Of a stretch of 64,000 bases of DNA, positions 30,907-40,202 are shown in pieces. Within the stretch, counting starts at the first letter, position 1. Every line of letters begins with the position of its first letter. The stretch comes from Litorivicinus sp. (lineage in GTDB: Bacteria > Pseudomonadota > Gammaproteobacteria > Pseudomonadales > Litorivicinaceae): the NCBI GenBank assembly GCA_018401755.1, contig JAGYKJ010000003.1, forward strand, positions 16,599 to 80,598, written 5' to 3'. Below the pieces are notes generated by a model. The model saw nothing but the letters and a program-made list of their open reading frames with translations. It was not told where the DNA came from and ran no database searches. The translations under genes were made by a program, and so were the position numbers.

Positions 30907-32159
30907 TGGGATTACGTCAAACTGAAGCGAAAGGTGTGGTCGGTTGGATTGATCAGCGTCTTTCGATCGTTGATGCCTATAACACTCATTTGGCACAGTA
31001 TTGGGCGCCGAAGAACTTTAATATCTGGTACTTCTTTGGTTCATTGGCGCTCTTGGTATTGATCAATCAAATTCTGACTGGGATTTGGTTGACGATGAGT
31101 TATGAGCCCAGCGCTGAGGGTGCCTTTGCCTCTGTTGAATACATCATGCGTGATGTTGAGATGGGCTGGGTGATTCGGTACATGCACTCAACCGGCGCGT
31201 CAGCGTTCTTTGTCGTGGTATATCTCCACATGCTGCGCGGGATTATGTACGGATCCTATAAGAAGCCACGTGAGCTGATTTGGATTTTTGGAATGGCCAT
31301 CTATCTGATTTTGATGGCTGAGGCATTCATGGGATATTTGTTGCCTTGGGGCCAGATGTCCTATTGGGGTGCTCAGGTCATTGTGTCACTATTTGGCGCC
31401 ATACCCGTGATTGGCGAAGATCTTGCGCAGTGGATCCGTGGTGATTACCTCATTAGTGGCATCACTTTGAATCGATTTTTTGCGCTCCATGTGATTGCCT
31501 TGCCCTTGGTATTGGCTGGCTTGGTCGTACTGCATATTTTGGCCCTGCATGAAGTGGGCTCGAATAACCCGGATGGCGTCGAGATCAAAGACACGAAAGA
31601 TGAAAATGGCAAGCCGTTAGATGGTATTGCGTTCCATCCCTATTACACAGTCAAAGATTTGGTAGGTCTGGCAGTCTTTTTGTTCGTGTTCTGCACGGTG
31701 CTCTTTTTCTTCCCTGAGATGGGTGGGTATTTCATAGAATACGCAAACTTTGAGCCTGCAGATCCCTTGAAGACGCCGGAGCACATCGCTCCTGTATGGT
31801 ACTTCACACCCTTCTACGCCATGCTTCGGGCCATCACATTTCCCATGTTTGGATTGGATGCCAAATTCTGGGGTGTCGTTGTGATGGGCGCGGCCATTGC
31901 GATCTTATTTGTGTTGCCATGGTTGGATCGAAGCCCGGTGCGCTCGATGCGTTACAAAGGCAACATCAGTAAGATCATGCTTGCTCTGTTTATTGTCGCC
32001 TTTGTGATGCTGGGTGTGTTGGGTGTATTGCCTCCGACCCCTGTGCGCACGATGCTCGCGCAACTTGGCACGGCGATGTATTTCGCTTTTTTCTTAGCAA
32101 TGCCATGGTACACCCGTTGGGAGTCAACAAAGGCAGTACCGGCGAGGGTCACTGGATGA
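30906..32159 (+). CDS. petB: Cytochrome b of the bc1 complex
   Basis: 417 aa. This is a full-length proteobacterial cytochrome b (b6 plus subunit IV in one chain), with about eight membrane helices. Heme-ligand histidines occur in the RYMHSTGASAFF and VYLHMLRG segments and in FALHVIALPLV with VVLHILALHEVG. The Qo-site PEWY-type motif appears here as PVWY in APVWYFTPFY. It shares TAATG with petA and ATGA with petC. Confidence 0.98.
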   Translation: MGLRQTEAKGVVGWIDQRLSIVDAYNTHLAQYWAPKNFNIWYFFGSLALLVLINQILTGIWLTMSYEPSAEGAFASVEYIMRDVEMGWVIRYMHSTGASAFFVVVYLHMLRGIMYGSYKKPRELIWIFGMAIYLILMAEAFMGYLLPWGQMSYWGAQVIVSLFGAIPVIGEDLAQWIRGDYLISGITLNRFFALHVIALPLVLAGLVVLHILALHEVGSNNPDGVEIKDTKDENGKPLDGIAFHPYYTVKDLVGLAVFLFVFCTVLFFFPEMGGYFIEYANFEPADPLKTPEHIAPVWYFTPFYAMLRAITFPMFGLDAKFWGVVVMGAAIAILFVLPWLDRSPVRSMRYKGNISKIMLALFIVAFVMLGVLGVLPPTPVRTMLAQLGTAMYFAFFLAMPWYTRWESTKAVPARVTG

Positions 32160-32935
32160 AATTGTGGATAGCTTTACTGACTGGAATCTGGACGCTCGGT
32201 GCAGTCGCGGCAGGCGGTCCTCAGTATCCGTTGGAATCAATGACACCTGATTATGATGATAAAACGTCTTTGCAGCGTGGTTTAGCGACCTATTCGCATT
32301 ACTGCATGGGCTGTCACTCGCTGGAGTATCAGCGCTATGAGCGCACTGCGACGGATTTGGGGATCGATCCCGATGTCATGACCAGCGCCTTGTTACCTGA
32401 GTCGAAAAAGATTGGTGATCTGGGCACTATTGCAATGCCGGCGACCGCAGCGGCCGAGTGGTTCGGTGCGCCACCTCCTGATTTAACCTTGGTGGCCAGG
32501 AAGCGCTCTCCGGAGTGGGTGTATACCTACATGAAGACGTTCTATACCGATCCGACCAGACCACTGGGAGCCAACAACTTGGTCTTCCCAAAAGTTGGTA
32601 TGCCGCACGTGCTTGAGCCTCTCCAAGGCGTACAACGGGCGGTCTGTAAGGAAGCGCCGGTCCGTGAAGGTGGGCAGATCAAAACCGATCCCATCTCAGG
32701 CAATGCCCTAACCGCTGAGCAATGTGGTGTTCTGGAAGTTGTTGAGGGAACAGGTACGCTGTCCGCAGCAGAATACGATCAGTTGATCTACGATCTGGTA
32801 AACTTCTTAGAATATGTCGGTGAGCCGTCCAAAGCTCAGTCCCATGATTTAGGCATTAAGGTACTGCTCTTTATCATGCTTTTCTTCGTGTTCGCGTATC
32901 TGTTGAAGCGTGAATATTGGAGAGATGTGCACTGA
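32156..32935 (+). CDS. petC: Cytochrome c1 of the bc1 complex
   Basis: 259 aa. A cleavable signal (about residues 1-19) leads into the c-type heme motif CMGCH (about residue 50). The AMPATAAAEWFGAPPPDLTL region and the C-terminal membrane anchor (LLFIMLFFVFAYLLKREYW) are typical. It transfers electrons from the Rieske protein to soluble cytochrome c. The ATG at 32156 overlaps the petB stop (ATGA); a longer frame begins inside petB and is rejected. Confidence 0.97.
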   Translation: MKLWIALLTGIWTLGAVAAGGPQYPLESMTPDYDDKTSLQRGLATYSHYCMGCHSLEYQRYERTATDLGIDPDVMTSALLPESKKIGDLGTIAMPATAAAEWFGAPPPDLTLVARKRSPEWVYTYMKTFYTDPTRPLGANNLVFPKVGMPHVLEPLQGVQRAVCKEAPVREGGQIKTDPISGNALTAEQCGVLEVVEGTGTLSAAEYDQLIYDLVNFLEYVGEPSKAQSHDLGIKVLLFIMLFFVFAYLLKREYWRDVH

Positions 32936-32959
32936 GACCAGGTGCTTCATTGAATCCCG

Positions 32960-32988
32960 ACAGCCGGCCTTTGCCGGCTGTTTTGTTT
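32960..32988 (+). terminator. Intrinsic terminator after petC
   Basis: An 8-bp stem CAGCCGGC/GCCGGCTG with loop CTTT (32961-32980) is followed by TTTTGTTT. It separates petABC from sspAB. Confidence 0.9.
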
Positions 32989-33009
32989 GACTAATCGGAG
33001 ACTAATCCC

Positions 33010-33645
33010 ATGTCCGTTGTGACCAAACGCTCCACCATGACCTTTTTTTCAGATCCCACAGATTACCTGTCGCATCGCGTCCGGATTGTCTTGGCTGAGA
33101 AAGGAGTGACGGTCGATATCATTGACTGTGATCCTGACGCGATCCCAGAAGAGGTCTCTGAGATCAATCCGTACAATAGTCTACCGACTCTACTTGATCG
33201 AGATTTGGTCTTGTATGAGCCAAACATCATGATGGAGTATTTGGATGAGCGATTCCCGCATCCACCTTTGCTCCCGGTGTATCCGGTTGCGCGCGGGAAT
33301 GCGCGGATGTTCTTGCACCGCATCGAGAAAGAGTGGAGTCCATTGATTCGCGTCATTGAACAAACAAAGCGGAATAACAAGCGGCCAACTGCAGCCATCA
33401 AAGAGTTACGTGATCAGTTGATCACGATCTCGCCAATTTTTGATGAGATGCCGTACTTCATGAGTGAAGAGTTTTCGATTGTCGACTGCACGGTTGCGCC
33501 TATTTTGTGGCGCTTACCACACATGGGAATTGAGTTGCCACCCAAGCAGACGCGTGGGCTTCAAGACTATCAATACCGAATGTTTAATCGTGACGCGTTC
33601 CAGGCGAGTCTGTCTGAGGCAGAGCGCGAGATGCCCCGGGTCTAA
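33010..33645 (+). CDS. sspA: Stringent starvation protein A
   Basis: 211 aa GST-fold protein that binds RNA polymerase and acts as a transcription regulator under starvation or acid stress. It has the N-terminal thioredoxin-like segment (MTFFSDPTDYLSHRVRIVL), EINPYNSLPTLLDRDLVLYE and the all-alpha C-terminal domain. sspA-sspB after petABC is the usual order. It shares TAATG with sspB. Confidence 0.97.
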   Translation: MSVVTKRSTMTFFSDPTDYLSHRVRIVLAEKGVTVDIIDCDPDAIPEEVSEINPYNSLPTLLDRDLVLYEPNIMMEYLDERFPHPPLLPVYPVARGNARMFLHRIEKEWSPLIRVIEQTKRNNKRPTAAIKELRDQLITISPIFDEMPYFMSEEFSIVDCTVAPILWRLPHMGIELPPKQTRGLQDYQYRMFNRDAFQASLSEAEREMPRV

Positions 33646-34073
33646 TGGCACTGGGATCATCGCGCCCGTATCTGATCAGGGCACTCCACGATTGGATTGT
33701 CGATGGTAACGAAGACCCCTTCGTGGTTGTCGATGAGCATTATCCTGGTGTGGAAGTGCCTGCTGGGCATGGTAAAGATGGTCAGGTTGTTCTGAATCTT
33801 GCGCCCCGCGCCATTCATGGACTAACCATGGATGTGGTGGGCATTGTGTTCGAAACGCGATTTGCTGGGATGCCAACACGCATTTGCCTACCCTATGGAT
33901 CCATTACCGCGATTTACGGGCGTGAGTCTGGACTGGGGATGGCCTTTGGTCAGGAACCGGGAGGGCCGCCAGCGGACCCGACGACCGTTGCATTGGATGC
34001 GGAGCCAACCGCAAATGTGACCGAGGCGCCCCGAAAGCGCCCCGCGTTACGTGTGGTGAAGTCTGACGACTAG
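33645..34073 (+). CDS. sspB: Stringent starvation protein B, ClpXP adaptor
   Basis: 142 aa. SspB hands ssrA-tagged proteins to ClpXP. The folded domain (SSRPYLIRALHDWIVDGNEDP, then VVLNLAPRAIHGL and TRICLPYGSITAIYGRE) is followed by a low-complexity linker and a basic C-terminal tail (PALRVVKSDD), which is the ClpX-binding XB motif. It converges on dolP, 9 bases away. Confidence 0.97.
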   Translation: MALGSSRPYLIRALHDWIVDGNEDPFVVVDEHYPGVEVPAGHGKDGQVVLNLAPRAIHGLTMDVVGIVFETRFAGMPTRICLPYGSITAIYGRESGLGMAFGQEPGGPPADPTTVALDAEPTANVTEAPRKRPALRVVKSDD

Positions 34074-34082
34074 GTCGTTGCG

Positions 34083-34655
34083 TTAGTCAATATATTCAAA
34101 AACACGAACGATGCGCTTTGCACCAAACGCGCCCTGTGCGATCTGTGTGGCTGCTTCGGCTTCAGTGCGAGTGACCAATCCCAAGAGATACACGGTCGCT
34201 TCCTCAGTCGTCACCTTAATCCGGTTGGCTAAATCAAACCCGAGTTGATTCAGGAGTGCGGCCCGGATTTTAGTGCTGATGACCACATCATTGGAGCGCA
34301 CCAAGGCAGTTGTTGGTCCGGCAACGGCGAGTTGATTTTCCACGCGACGCACCTTTTGCACCTGTGAGGTCACTTCAGTGGCTAAACGCCGTGCATTCTC
34401 GCTGGGAACCTGACCCGTCAAGAGCACTAACCCATTGTAGCTGGTGACATTGAGATGACTCGCTTTGAGCTCCTCGCTTGCCTTACGCATATTCACCAGC
34501 GTCTTGGTCTCGATGGATTTGTCTTCGACGACGGTACCGAGGGTCCGAGTTCCTTCACGGGTTTCGATGGGACCTTCGGCGGTATTCTCAATCACTTGGG
34601 CGCAACCACCAAGGCCGAGAAGCGTGATGGTGAATAGGGTCGTAACTACTTTCAT
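34083..34655 (-). CDS. dolP: DolP-like lipoprotein with two BON domains
   Basis: 190 aa. A lipoprotein signal peptide ends in the lipobox LGGC (Cys about residue 18). Two BON domains follow, with the GLVLLTGQVPSENARR and TVYLLGLVTRTEAEAA signatures. DolP (YraP) sits at the outer membrane and supports BAM complex integrity. GAGGA lies 7 bases before the ATG, overlapping the diaA stop. It is downstream of lppC and diaA as in E. coli. Confidence 0.94.
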   Translation of the reverse strand: MKVVTTLFTITLLGLGGCAQVIENTAEGPIETREGTRTLGTVVEDKSIETKTLVNMRKASEELKASHLNVTSYNGLVLLTGQVPSENARRLATEVTSQVQKVRRVENQLAVAGPTTALVRSNDVVISTKIRAALLNQLGFDLANRIKVTTEEATVYLLGLVTRTEAEAATQIAQGAFGAKRIVRVFEYID

Positions 34656-34667
34656 ATGAGGGTCCTC

Positions 34668-35258
34668 TTATCCGAATATATGCGCATCGATCAGTTCATT
34701 CAGACAATGAATGATCATTAAATGCTGTTCACGGACTGTTGTGGCATGCGACGAACGCACGCGAAGCTCAGTATCCGTGTGTTGAAGCAAGGGTGCAATA
34801 TCTCCTCCTTCGGCGCCGGTCAATGCAACCACTGGTAGATGGCACTCGCGTGCTGCGATCACAGCTTGCGTCACGTTTGCACGGTGCCCCGTGGCTGAAA
34901 TAACCATCATGGCATCTCCCGCTTTCGCGAGTGCCCGAATTTGCCGAGCATATTGATCTGACTGGGGATCATCCATCAATGCACTCATGGTGACCACATC
35001 GGCGGAAAGCGCAATTGCTGGAAGCCCTGGCCGTTCGCGATCGAATCGGTGCATCAAATGTGCGACAAAAATTTGCGCCAATGCTGCCGATGCGCCGGTC
35101 CCGAGTACCAATAACTTGCCATCGTTGAGCAGGCTGTTTGCCAATGTTTCGCTGGCCTTGGCGAACTGCGGTGTTAATTCCATACAGCTTTGCATCGCCT
35201 CGGTCGCCTTTGCGATTCGTATTGCGATTCGCTCTTCGAAATCTGTCTTAGAAAGCAC
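34668..35258 (-). CDS. diaA: DiaA-like SIS-domain protein
   Basis: 196 aa with a GTG start. An SIS fold with LLVLGTGASAALAQIFVAHL, ISATGHRANVTQAV and VALTGAEGGDIAPLL. It matches DiaA, which binds DnaA and times replication initiation, and is related to sedoheptulose-7-phosphate isomerase GmhA; context (lppC upstream, dolP downstream) favours DiaA. The GTG at 35258 overlaps lppC by 11 bases with GGAG upstream. The yraN gene that usually sits between lppC and diaA is not present. Confidence 0.9.
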   Translation of the reverse strand: MLSKTDFEERIAIRIAKATEAMQSCMELTPQFAKASETLANSLLNDGKLLVLGTGASAALAQIFVAHLMHRFDRERPGLPAIALSADVVTMSALMDDPQSDQYARQIRALAKAGDAMMVISATGHRANVTQAVIAARECHLPVVALTGAEGGDIAPLLQHTDTELRVRSSHATTVREQHLMIIHCLNELIDAHIFG

Positions 35259-37075
35259 GTTCTGACGTCTCCACAGGGGCAAGGGGGCGAGAGGGTAGCC
35301 ATGGTCGGGCGGTCAGTCCACCACGCCGATCAACATCCAGTCGATGGAGTTGACGCGTAAAGACGCCCTGGGGATTCAGAGCAAGATAGCCAGTTTCACC
35401 GAGGAAAGTCAGCGGTTCGCCTTGCAGAATACGTCGGGCCACTTCAAACGCATCAGCACCCAATGCCATGAGTGTCCCAATGGGTGCATCTGCTTCAGGA
35501 CGAATCGGTCGCAGTTGGTCTTTGAGAGGCGTCCCAAGATCCCAAGGCGTGACGAGTAGACTGGAGTTAGCCAGATCATCGGCTGTAGGACTCGAGCGCT
35601 GGGCTAAAGCCGCCCATGACGTAGACAGGAACTTCGCGAAGATAATAGTACGCCAGCAGTGGTCTGATTTGCCGGCTTGTTTGTGCGTCACTTTGCACCA
35701 CCACTGCCGTCAAATCCTGTCGAATACGTGGCGTACTCGTGAGCGGTAGGCCAATGAGTCGAGATAAGTCGCGTCGGCGCGATTCGCTGGCATTGACTCC
35801 GAGGGCGTCCGCAATCAATGCACCATTGTCCGCCGTCCCCATGACATAGATACCTGCGGTACTTCCGCCGATCGCTGTCAGTTCCCGCTTGAGCGCCATC
35901 GCCGTCCGATCTCCCAAGGGTGAGTCACTCACGAGAGCAAGAACGCGGGGTGCCGCAGTGGATTGCTGTGCCCACTCAATCGCGGAACTGGCGTCGTCTT
36001 CGACGGCTAACGCTAATTGGAACAACTGATCGTGTCCGAGATTGTCGTCAGGTAATCGATTTAACCCAAGAATAGGAATTTGGCTGGCAGTCTGTGCTAA
36101 CTGCATCAGTTGTGCGCGGTCTAACGGACCAATAATCAGATCCGACGATATACCCTCTGCCAGCTGGGTCAGCGCCGAATGGCTGAGTGTGGTGCTGTCG
36201 ACCAGGGACAGTTCGAGCGCCTCTTTTTCGGTATGCTCTGTCCATGCCGCCACTAAGCCATCGCGGACGGCGCGGCCTGCAGTGCCAAGTGGACCAGTTA
36301 AAGGAAGGAGAACGGTGATTCTCGGGGTGCCAGTGACCGGTGATCGCAGCGCCTGGAAGTCATCCAGTTCTGCGCGGGTGAGCAGGTGCCTGGGATATCG
36401 ACGTTGCCAGCGTGCGACTGCTGATTCACTTGGATTGGTCCCTAAGGCCAGCGCATCGATCACGCCAGCGAGTTGACTACCACTTCGGCGGTGCAGTTGC
36501 TTGAGCTCGTCGGGTAATGCACGGGCTCGATTGATGAGGCTCTGCAGTGTGGCCTCATCAATCGGATCAGGGGCACGTTGGAGACGTTCAAGCCCTGTTT
36601 GAATAGCAAGGACAGGCAAGTCGAGTGCATCAAAGGCACGCCCTTTGAGCAGAAGTGCGCGTTGCATGTCGGATTCGGAGAGTGTATCCAAGGGCAGGCT
36701 ATTAATGCGCTCAAGTGCCACCGTGGGTTGTTGATCTGCAAGTGCCTGTTCTGCGTCAGAGAGCCGCTCGGATACCGGATCGAGCGTTGGCATAGGGATC
36801 GCTGGCGGTATGGTTGAGATGATCTCGGGTAGCCGGTCTTCCGTCCCCTCTGGACGTTTTGGAATCACGGAGGGGGAGGGCGATGGATTCACGGACGGCG
36901 TCGGTTCAACGACGGGTGGCCGCGCGATACTTGGGCTTGCCGACTCTTGGCGAACGTTTTGTGGGTCGCATCCTGAGAGTACCCATGTCAGCAGCACAAA
37001 GACACTGGACCGCAGGGCGATCTTTCGTGCAGGCTTGGTACAGATTAACTTGTTCAAGGTCGCAGCGTGTCTCAT
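35248..37075 (-). CDS. lppC: LppC/LpoA penicillin-binding protein activator (frameshifted in this sequence)
   Basis: An outer-membrane lipoprotein that activates PBP1A. A signal peptide ends in the lipobox LSGC. A helical N-terminal TPR-like domain is followed by a type I periplasmic-binding-protein fold starting at ITVLLPLTGPLGTAGRAVRDG. The frame breaks close to the end, after FSPALESYS. Skipping one of the two bases at 35581-35582 continues into DDLANSSLLVTPWDLG and the normal C-terminus, giving 608 aa. The ATG at 37075 lies inside the divergent rsmI start, so the two genes overlap head to head. Confidence 0.9.
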
Positions 37076-37927
37076 CAATCTCAGACCACTACTCTACCAT
37101 CCGCCCTCTATCTTGTGGCGACACCAATTGGATGTGTTGACGACATCACGCTCCGTGCACTGCGGGTGCTTGCCACTGTGGATCGGATTTATGCAGAGGA
37201 TACCCGGGTGACTGGTCAGTTGCTCTCGCATCATCACGTGCGTACCCCGATGACCTCGCTGAATGCCCACAGTGAGGAGGCGAAGGCGCCACATGTGATT
37301 GCATTATTACAGGCCGGTCAAGCCATTGCGTTGGTCTCGGACGCCGGTACGCCTGCAATCAGTGATCCAGGCCGGGTATTGGTTGCCGCCTGCCATGCGG
37401 CTGGGTTTCAGGTCGTACCGATTCCGGGTGCGTCCGCTGTCACCGCCTTGGCCAGTGTGGCGGGCTTGCCCGCAAGCCCTTTTCAGTTCATTGGATTTTT
37501 ACCATCCAAAGGCGCGGCAAGACGGCGCGCTTTGGATGACGCGCTCCAGTACGCAGGATCAACACTCCTGTATGAGGCGCCCCATCGAATGAAGGATCTT
37601 GCAACGCTGCTCGCTGAACTCGTGCCAGACCGCGCGGTGTGTATTGGGCGCGAAATGACCAAAACCTATGAGGAAGTGGTGACGCTGCCGGCCGGCTCGC
37701 TGCCAGCGTGGTTACATGCACGTCCAGATCGAATCCGTGGTGAGTTTGCAGTGATGGTGGCGCCGTCGCCAACCCCACAGGCAGCCACTGCTTTTGATGC
37801 AAATCGACTTTTGACTGCATTGGCTGCAGTCTTACCGCCATCAAAGGCGGCCAGTGTGACCGCTGAATTAACTGGCCAATCCAAACGTACCTTGTATGCA
37901 CAATTGACCAGCTCTGTCGAACAGTAG
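37067..37927 (+). CDS. rsmI: 16S rRNA (cytidine1402-2'-O)-methyltransferase
   Basis: 286 aa with a GTG start preceded by AAGG. A tetrapyrrole-methylase-fold protein: ALYLVATPIGCVDDITLRAL, YAEDTRVTGQLL, LVSDAGTPAISDPG and IPGASAVTALASVAGLP are the family blocks. RsmI methylates C1402 of 16S rRNA together with RsmH, encoded 1 kb downstream. It diverges from lppC and is followed after 12 bases by rnpB, the usual order. Confidence 0.97.
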   Translation: MSHQSQTTTLPSALYLVATPIGCVDDITLRALRVLATVDRIYAEDTRVTGQLLSHHHVRTPMTSLNAHSEEAKAPHVIALLQAGQAIALVSDAGTPAISDPGRVLVAACHAAGFQVVPIPGASAVTALASVAGLPASPFQFIGFLPSKGAARRRALDDALQYAGSTLLYEAPHRMKDLATLLAELVPDRAVCIGREMTKTYEEVVTLPAGSLPAWLHARPDRIRGEFAVMVAPSPTPQAATAFDANRLLTALAAVLPPSKAASVTAELTGQSKRTLYAQLTSSVEQ

Positions 37928-37939
37928 ACACTCCGCCCC

Positions 37940-38275
<336 letters not shown>

Positions 38276-38294
38276 TTTTTCTCCCACAATCACC

Positions 38295-38316
38295 CACCGG
38301 TCGATTGATACCGGTG
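38295..38316. repeat. Inverted repeat downstream of rnpB
   Basis: CACCGGT (38295-38301) and ACCGGTG (38310-38316) form a 7-bp stem with an 8-base loop. No T-run follows, so a terminator role is uncertain. It lies in the 247-bp gap between rnpB and mraZ, whose other contents are the mraZ promoter and operator. Confidence 0.4.
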
Positions 38317-38428
38317 AGGTCGTTCAGATCATCCCCTTTTCAAATTAATTTATTGAGCTAAATCTTGTAGTTATTGGAACTTTCGAGGGCCTCATGTGGC
38401 TATCCCGTGTTTTCCGACAGATGCCGAG

Positions 38429-38457
38429 TTGACTCTATTTTCACGGCTCCATAGAGT
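38429..38457 (+). promoter_or_regulatory. Promoter of the mraZ/division-cell-wall operon
   Basis: TTGACT (38429-38434), 17-base spacer, TAGAGT (38452-38457). Transcription would start about 38464, right at the first MraZ box, which would let MraZ repress its own operon. Inferred from consensus match and position. Confidence 0.7.
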
Positions 38458-38464
38458 TCACACG

Positions 38465-38498
38465 TGGGAAAAAGTGGTGTGAAGTGGGTTTTTTTGGA
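38465..38498 (+). promoter_or_regulatory. MraZ operator: four boxes spaced at 10 bases
   Basis: TGGG at 38465, TGGT at 38475, TGGG at 38485 and TGGA at 38495 are spaced exactly 10 bases apart. MraZ is known to bind repeated TGGGN boxes with 5-base spacers upstream of its own gene. A further CACGTGGG copy lies at 38512-38519, out of phase and overlapping the ribosome-binding site of mraZ. Spacing and sequence are seen directly; binding is inferred. Confidence 0.8.
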
Positions 38499-38527
38499 AA
38501 ATCGACTGAATCACGTGGGGGAAAGTA

Positions 38528-38983
38528 GTGTTTCGCGGGATTAACCCGATCAATCTAGACGCCAAGGGTCGCCTGGCAGTTCCGGCTAAATACCGGGATC
38601 AGGTGCTTGCGCGTTCTGGTGGACAAATGGTGGTCACGGTACATCCGTTTGATCGCTGCTTGTTGCTATATCCCTTGGCAGATTGGGAAGTGATCGAAGC
38701 CCGCGTCAATGCGTTACCAAACTCGACTAGCCGGCAAGCAAGACGGCTGCAGCACCTGATGGTGGGCTATGCCACGGAACTGGATTTGGATGGCAGTAAT
38801 CGACTGCTCTTGCCCGCGATGCACCGCGATCATGCTGAGATGGACAAACGACTGATCTTGGTGGGTCAGGGACAAAAGTTTGAACTGTGGAGCGATTCCC
38901 GTTGGTCTTCGATGACAGAGACGTATCTCAACGAACCGTTTGAAGACGATGCCTCTGTCGAACTCACCAACTTGTCGTTGTAA
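38528..38983 (+). CDS. mraZ: Transcriptional regulator MraZ
   Basis: 151 aa with a GTG start after a GGGGGAAAG ribosome-binding region. Two tandem AbrB-like SpoVT domains: DAKGRLAVPAKYRD in the N-terminal half and DGSNRLLLPAMHRD in the C-terminal half (the D-x-x-x-R-x-x-x-P pattern in each). It autoregulates the division-cell-wall cluster and antagonises rsmH overexpression. The operator and promoter lie directly upstream. Confidence 0.97.
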   Translation: MFRGINPINLDAKGRLAVPAKYRDQVLARSGGQMVVTVHPFDRCLLLYPLADWEVIEARVNALPNSTSRQARRLQHLMVGYATELDLDGSNRLLLPAMHRDHAEMDKRLILVGQGQKFELWSDSRWSSMTETYLNEPFEDDASVELTNLSL

Positions 38984-38994
38984 GGGGGGTGGTG

Positions 38995-39921
38995 ATGACG
39001 CATGCGCCGGTGCTCCTTCCTGAAGCACTGACCGGTCTGCGTATTCAAGCGGATGGATGTTACGTTGATTGCACCTTCGGTCGCGGCGGTCATGCGCGTG
39101 CCATTCTCAGCGCTTTGGGTCCAGCCGGCCGTTTGATTGGATTCGATCGTGATCCTGAGGCGGTCGTTGAGGGCGAAGCCTTAAGGCAGTCTGATGCGAG
39201 ATTCTCGATTCTGCATCGCCCATTTTCCGAATTCCAAGCTGGATTAGCCTCCCTGGGTATTCACGCTGTGGACGGCGTACTCATGGATCTGGGTGTGTCC
39301 TCACCACAGCTGGATACGCCATCGCGAGGATTTAGCTTTCAATCTGATGGCCCACTGGATATGCGCATGGATCCAACGCGTGATCAATCGGCGGCCGATT
39401 GGCTGAGTGTTGCTGATGAAGAGGAGATAGCGCGCGTACTGTGGGTGTTTGGTGAGGAGCGTCATGCGCGTCGGATTGCGCGCGCGATCTGTTTGGCCCG
39501 GGTCGAGACACCCTTGCAAACAACCCATGCGTTGGTTGATGTGGTGCGCGCTGCACAGCCACGATTGGACCCAGGTAAGCATCCGGCCACGCGATCCTTT
39601 CAGGCAATTCGGATGCACATCAATCGAGAGCTTGGGGAGATCGAAGACGCTTTGGGAGCCATCGTGAATGGGCTAAATCCTCAGGGTCGTTTGGTCGTGA
39701 TTTCGTTTCATTCACTCGAAGATCGGCTTGTAAAACGTTTTTTTCGAGATGCCTCGCGACCACCCGCTGGAGATCCGCGGATGCCACTGCCTGATTCAGT
39801 AGCGGCGCCAAAATTACACGTGGTTGGTAAAGCCATTAAAGCAACGCCGGACGAGGTCGCAACCAACCCACGTGCGCGCAGTGCGGTGATGCGCATTGTT
39901 GAGCGGCGGGAGGCGGCTTGA
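38995..39921 (+). CDS. rsmH: 16S rRNA (cytosine1402-N4)-methyltransferase
   Basis: 308 aa. SAM-dependent methyltransferase that modifies C1402 of 16S rRNA with RsmI. THAPVLLPEAL, YVDCTFGRGGHARAIL (SAM site), DLGVSSPQLDTPSRGFSF and ISFHSLEDRLVKRFF are diagnostic. Two GTG codons (38989, 38992) precede the ATG at 38995; the GGGGGG ribosome-binding run favours the ATG. It shares TGATG with ftsL. Confidence 0.97.
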   Translation: MTHAPVLLPEALTGLRIQADGCYVDCTFGRGGHARAILSALGPAGRLIGFDRDPEAVVEGEALRQSDARFSILHRPFSEFQAGLASLGIHAVDGVLMDLGVSSPQLDTPSRGFSFQSDGPLDMRMDPTRDQSAADWLSVADEEEIARVLWVFGEERHARRIARAICLARVETPLQTTHALVDVVRAAQPRLDPGKHPATRSFQAIRMHINRELGEIEDALGAIVNGLNPQGRLVVISFHSLEDRLVKRFFRDASRPPAGDPRMPLPDSVAAPKLHVVGKAIKATPDEVATNPRARSAVMRIVERREAA

Positions 39922-40202
39922 TGCGCCTCGTCTCTCCACACGCTTGGCTTGGTTCGCTGTTGGTGCTGGTGTTAATGGCATCCAGCTTTCTTGTGATCAA
40001 AACGGCTTATCAGACTCGGCAGCTCTATTCGGGTCTGCAAGAGGCGCGAGCGACCCGTGATGCCTTAACCATTGAATGGGGTCGGCTATTGCTCGAACGC
40101 GGGGCGGTAGGTTCGGATACTCGACTTGATGCACTCGCTCGAACGAGTTTGGGTCTGAAGTCACCAGATTTGAATCAGACGATTGTAATGGAGCGACCAT
40201 GA
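39921..40202 (+). CDS. ftsL: Cell division protein FtsL
   Basis: 93 aa bitopic protein. A short cytoplasmic N-terminus, one membrane helix (about residues 11-28), and a periplasmic coiled coil follow. FtsL forms the FtsQLB complex that activates FtsWI. Sequence similarity in this family is low, so the call rests on topology, size and location between rsmH and ftsI. It overlaps ftsI by ATGA. Confidence 0.9.
   Translation: MRLVSPHAWLGSLLVLVLMASSFLVIKTAYQTRQLYSGLQEARATRDALTIEWGRLLLERGAVGSDTRLDALARTSLGLKSPDLNQTIVMERP

Noticed and set aside
38295..38316. Inverted repeat as the rnpB terminator
   Set aside because: The T-run is at 38276-38280, before this repeat, and no T-run follows it; it is listed only as a low-confidence repeat.
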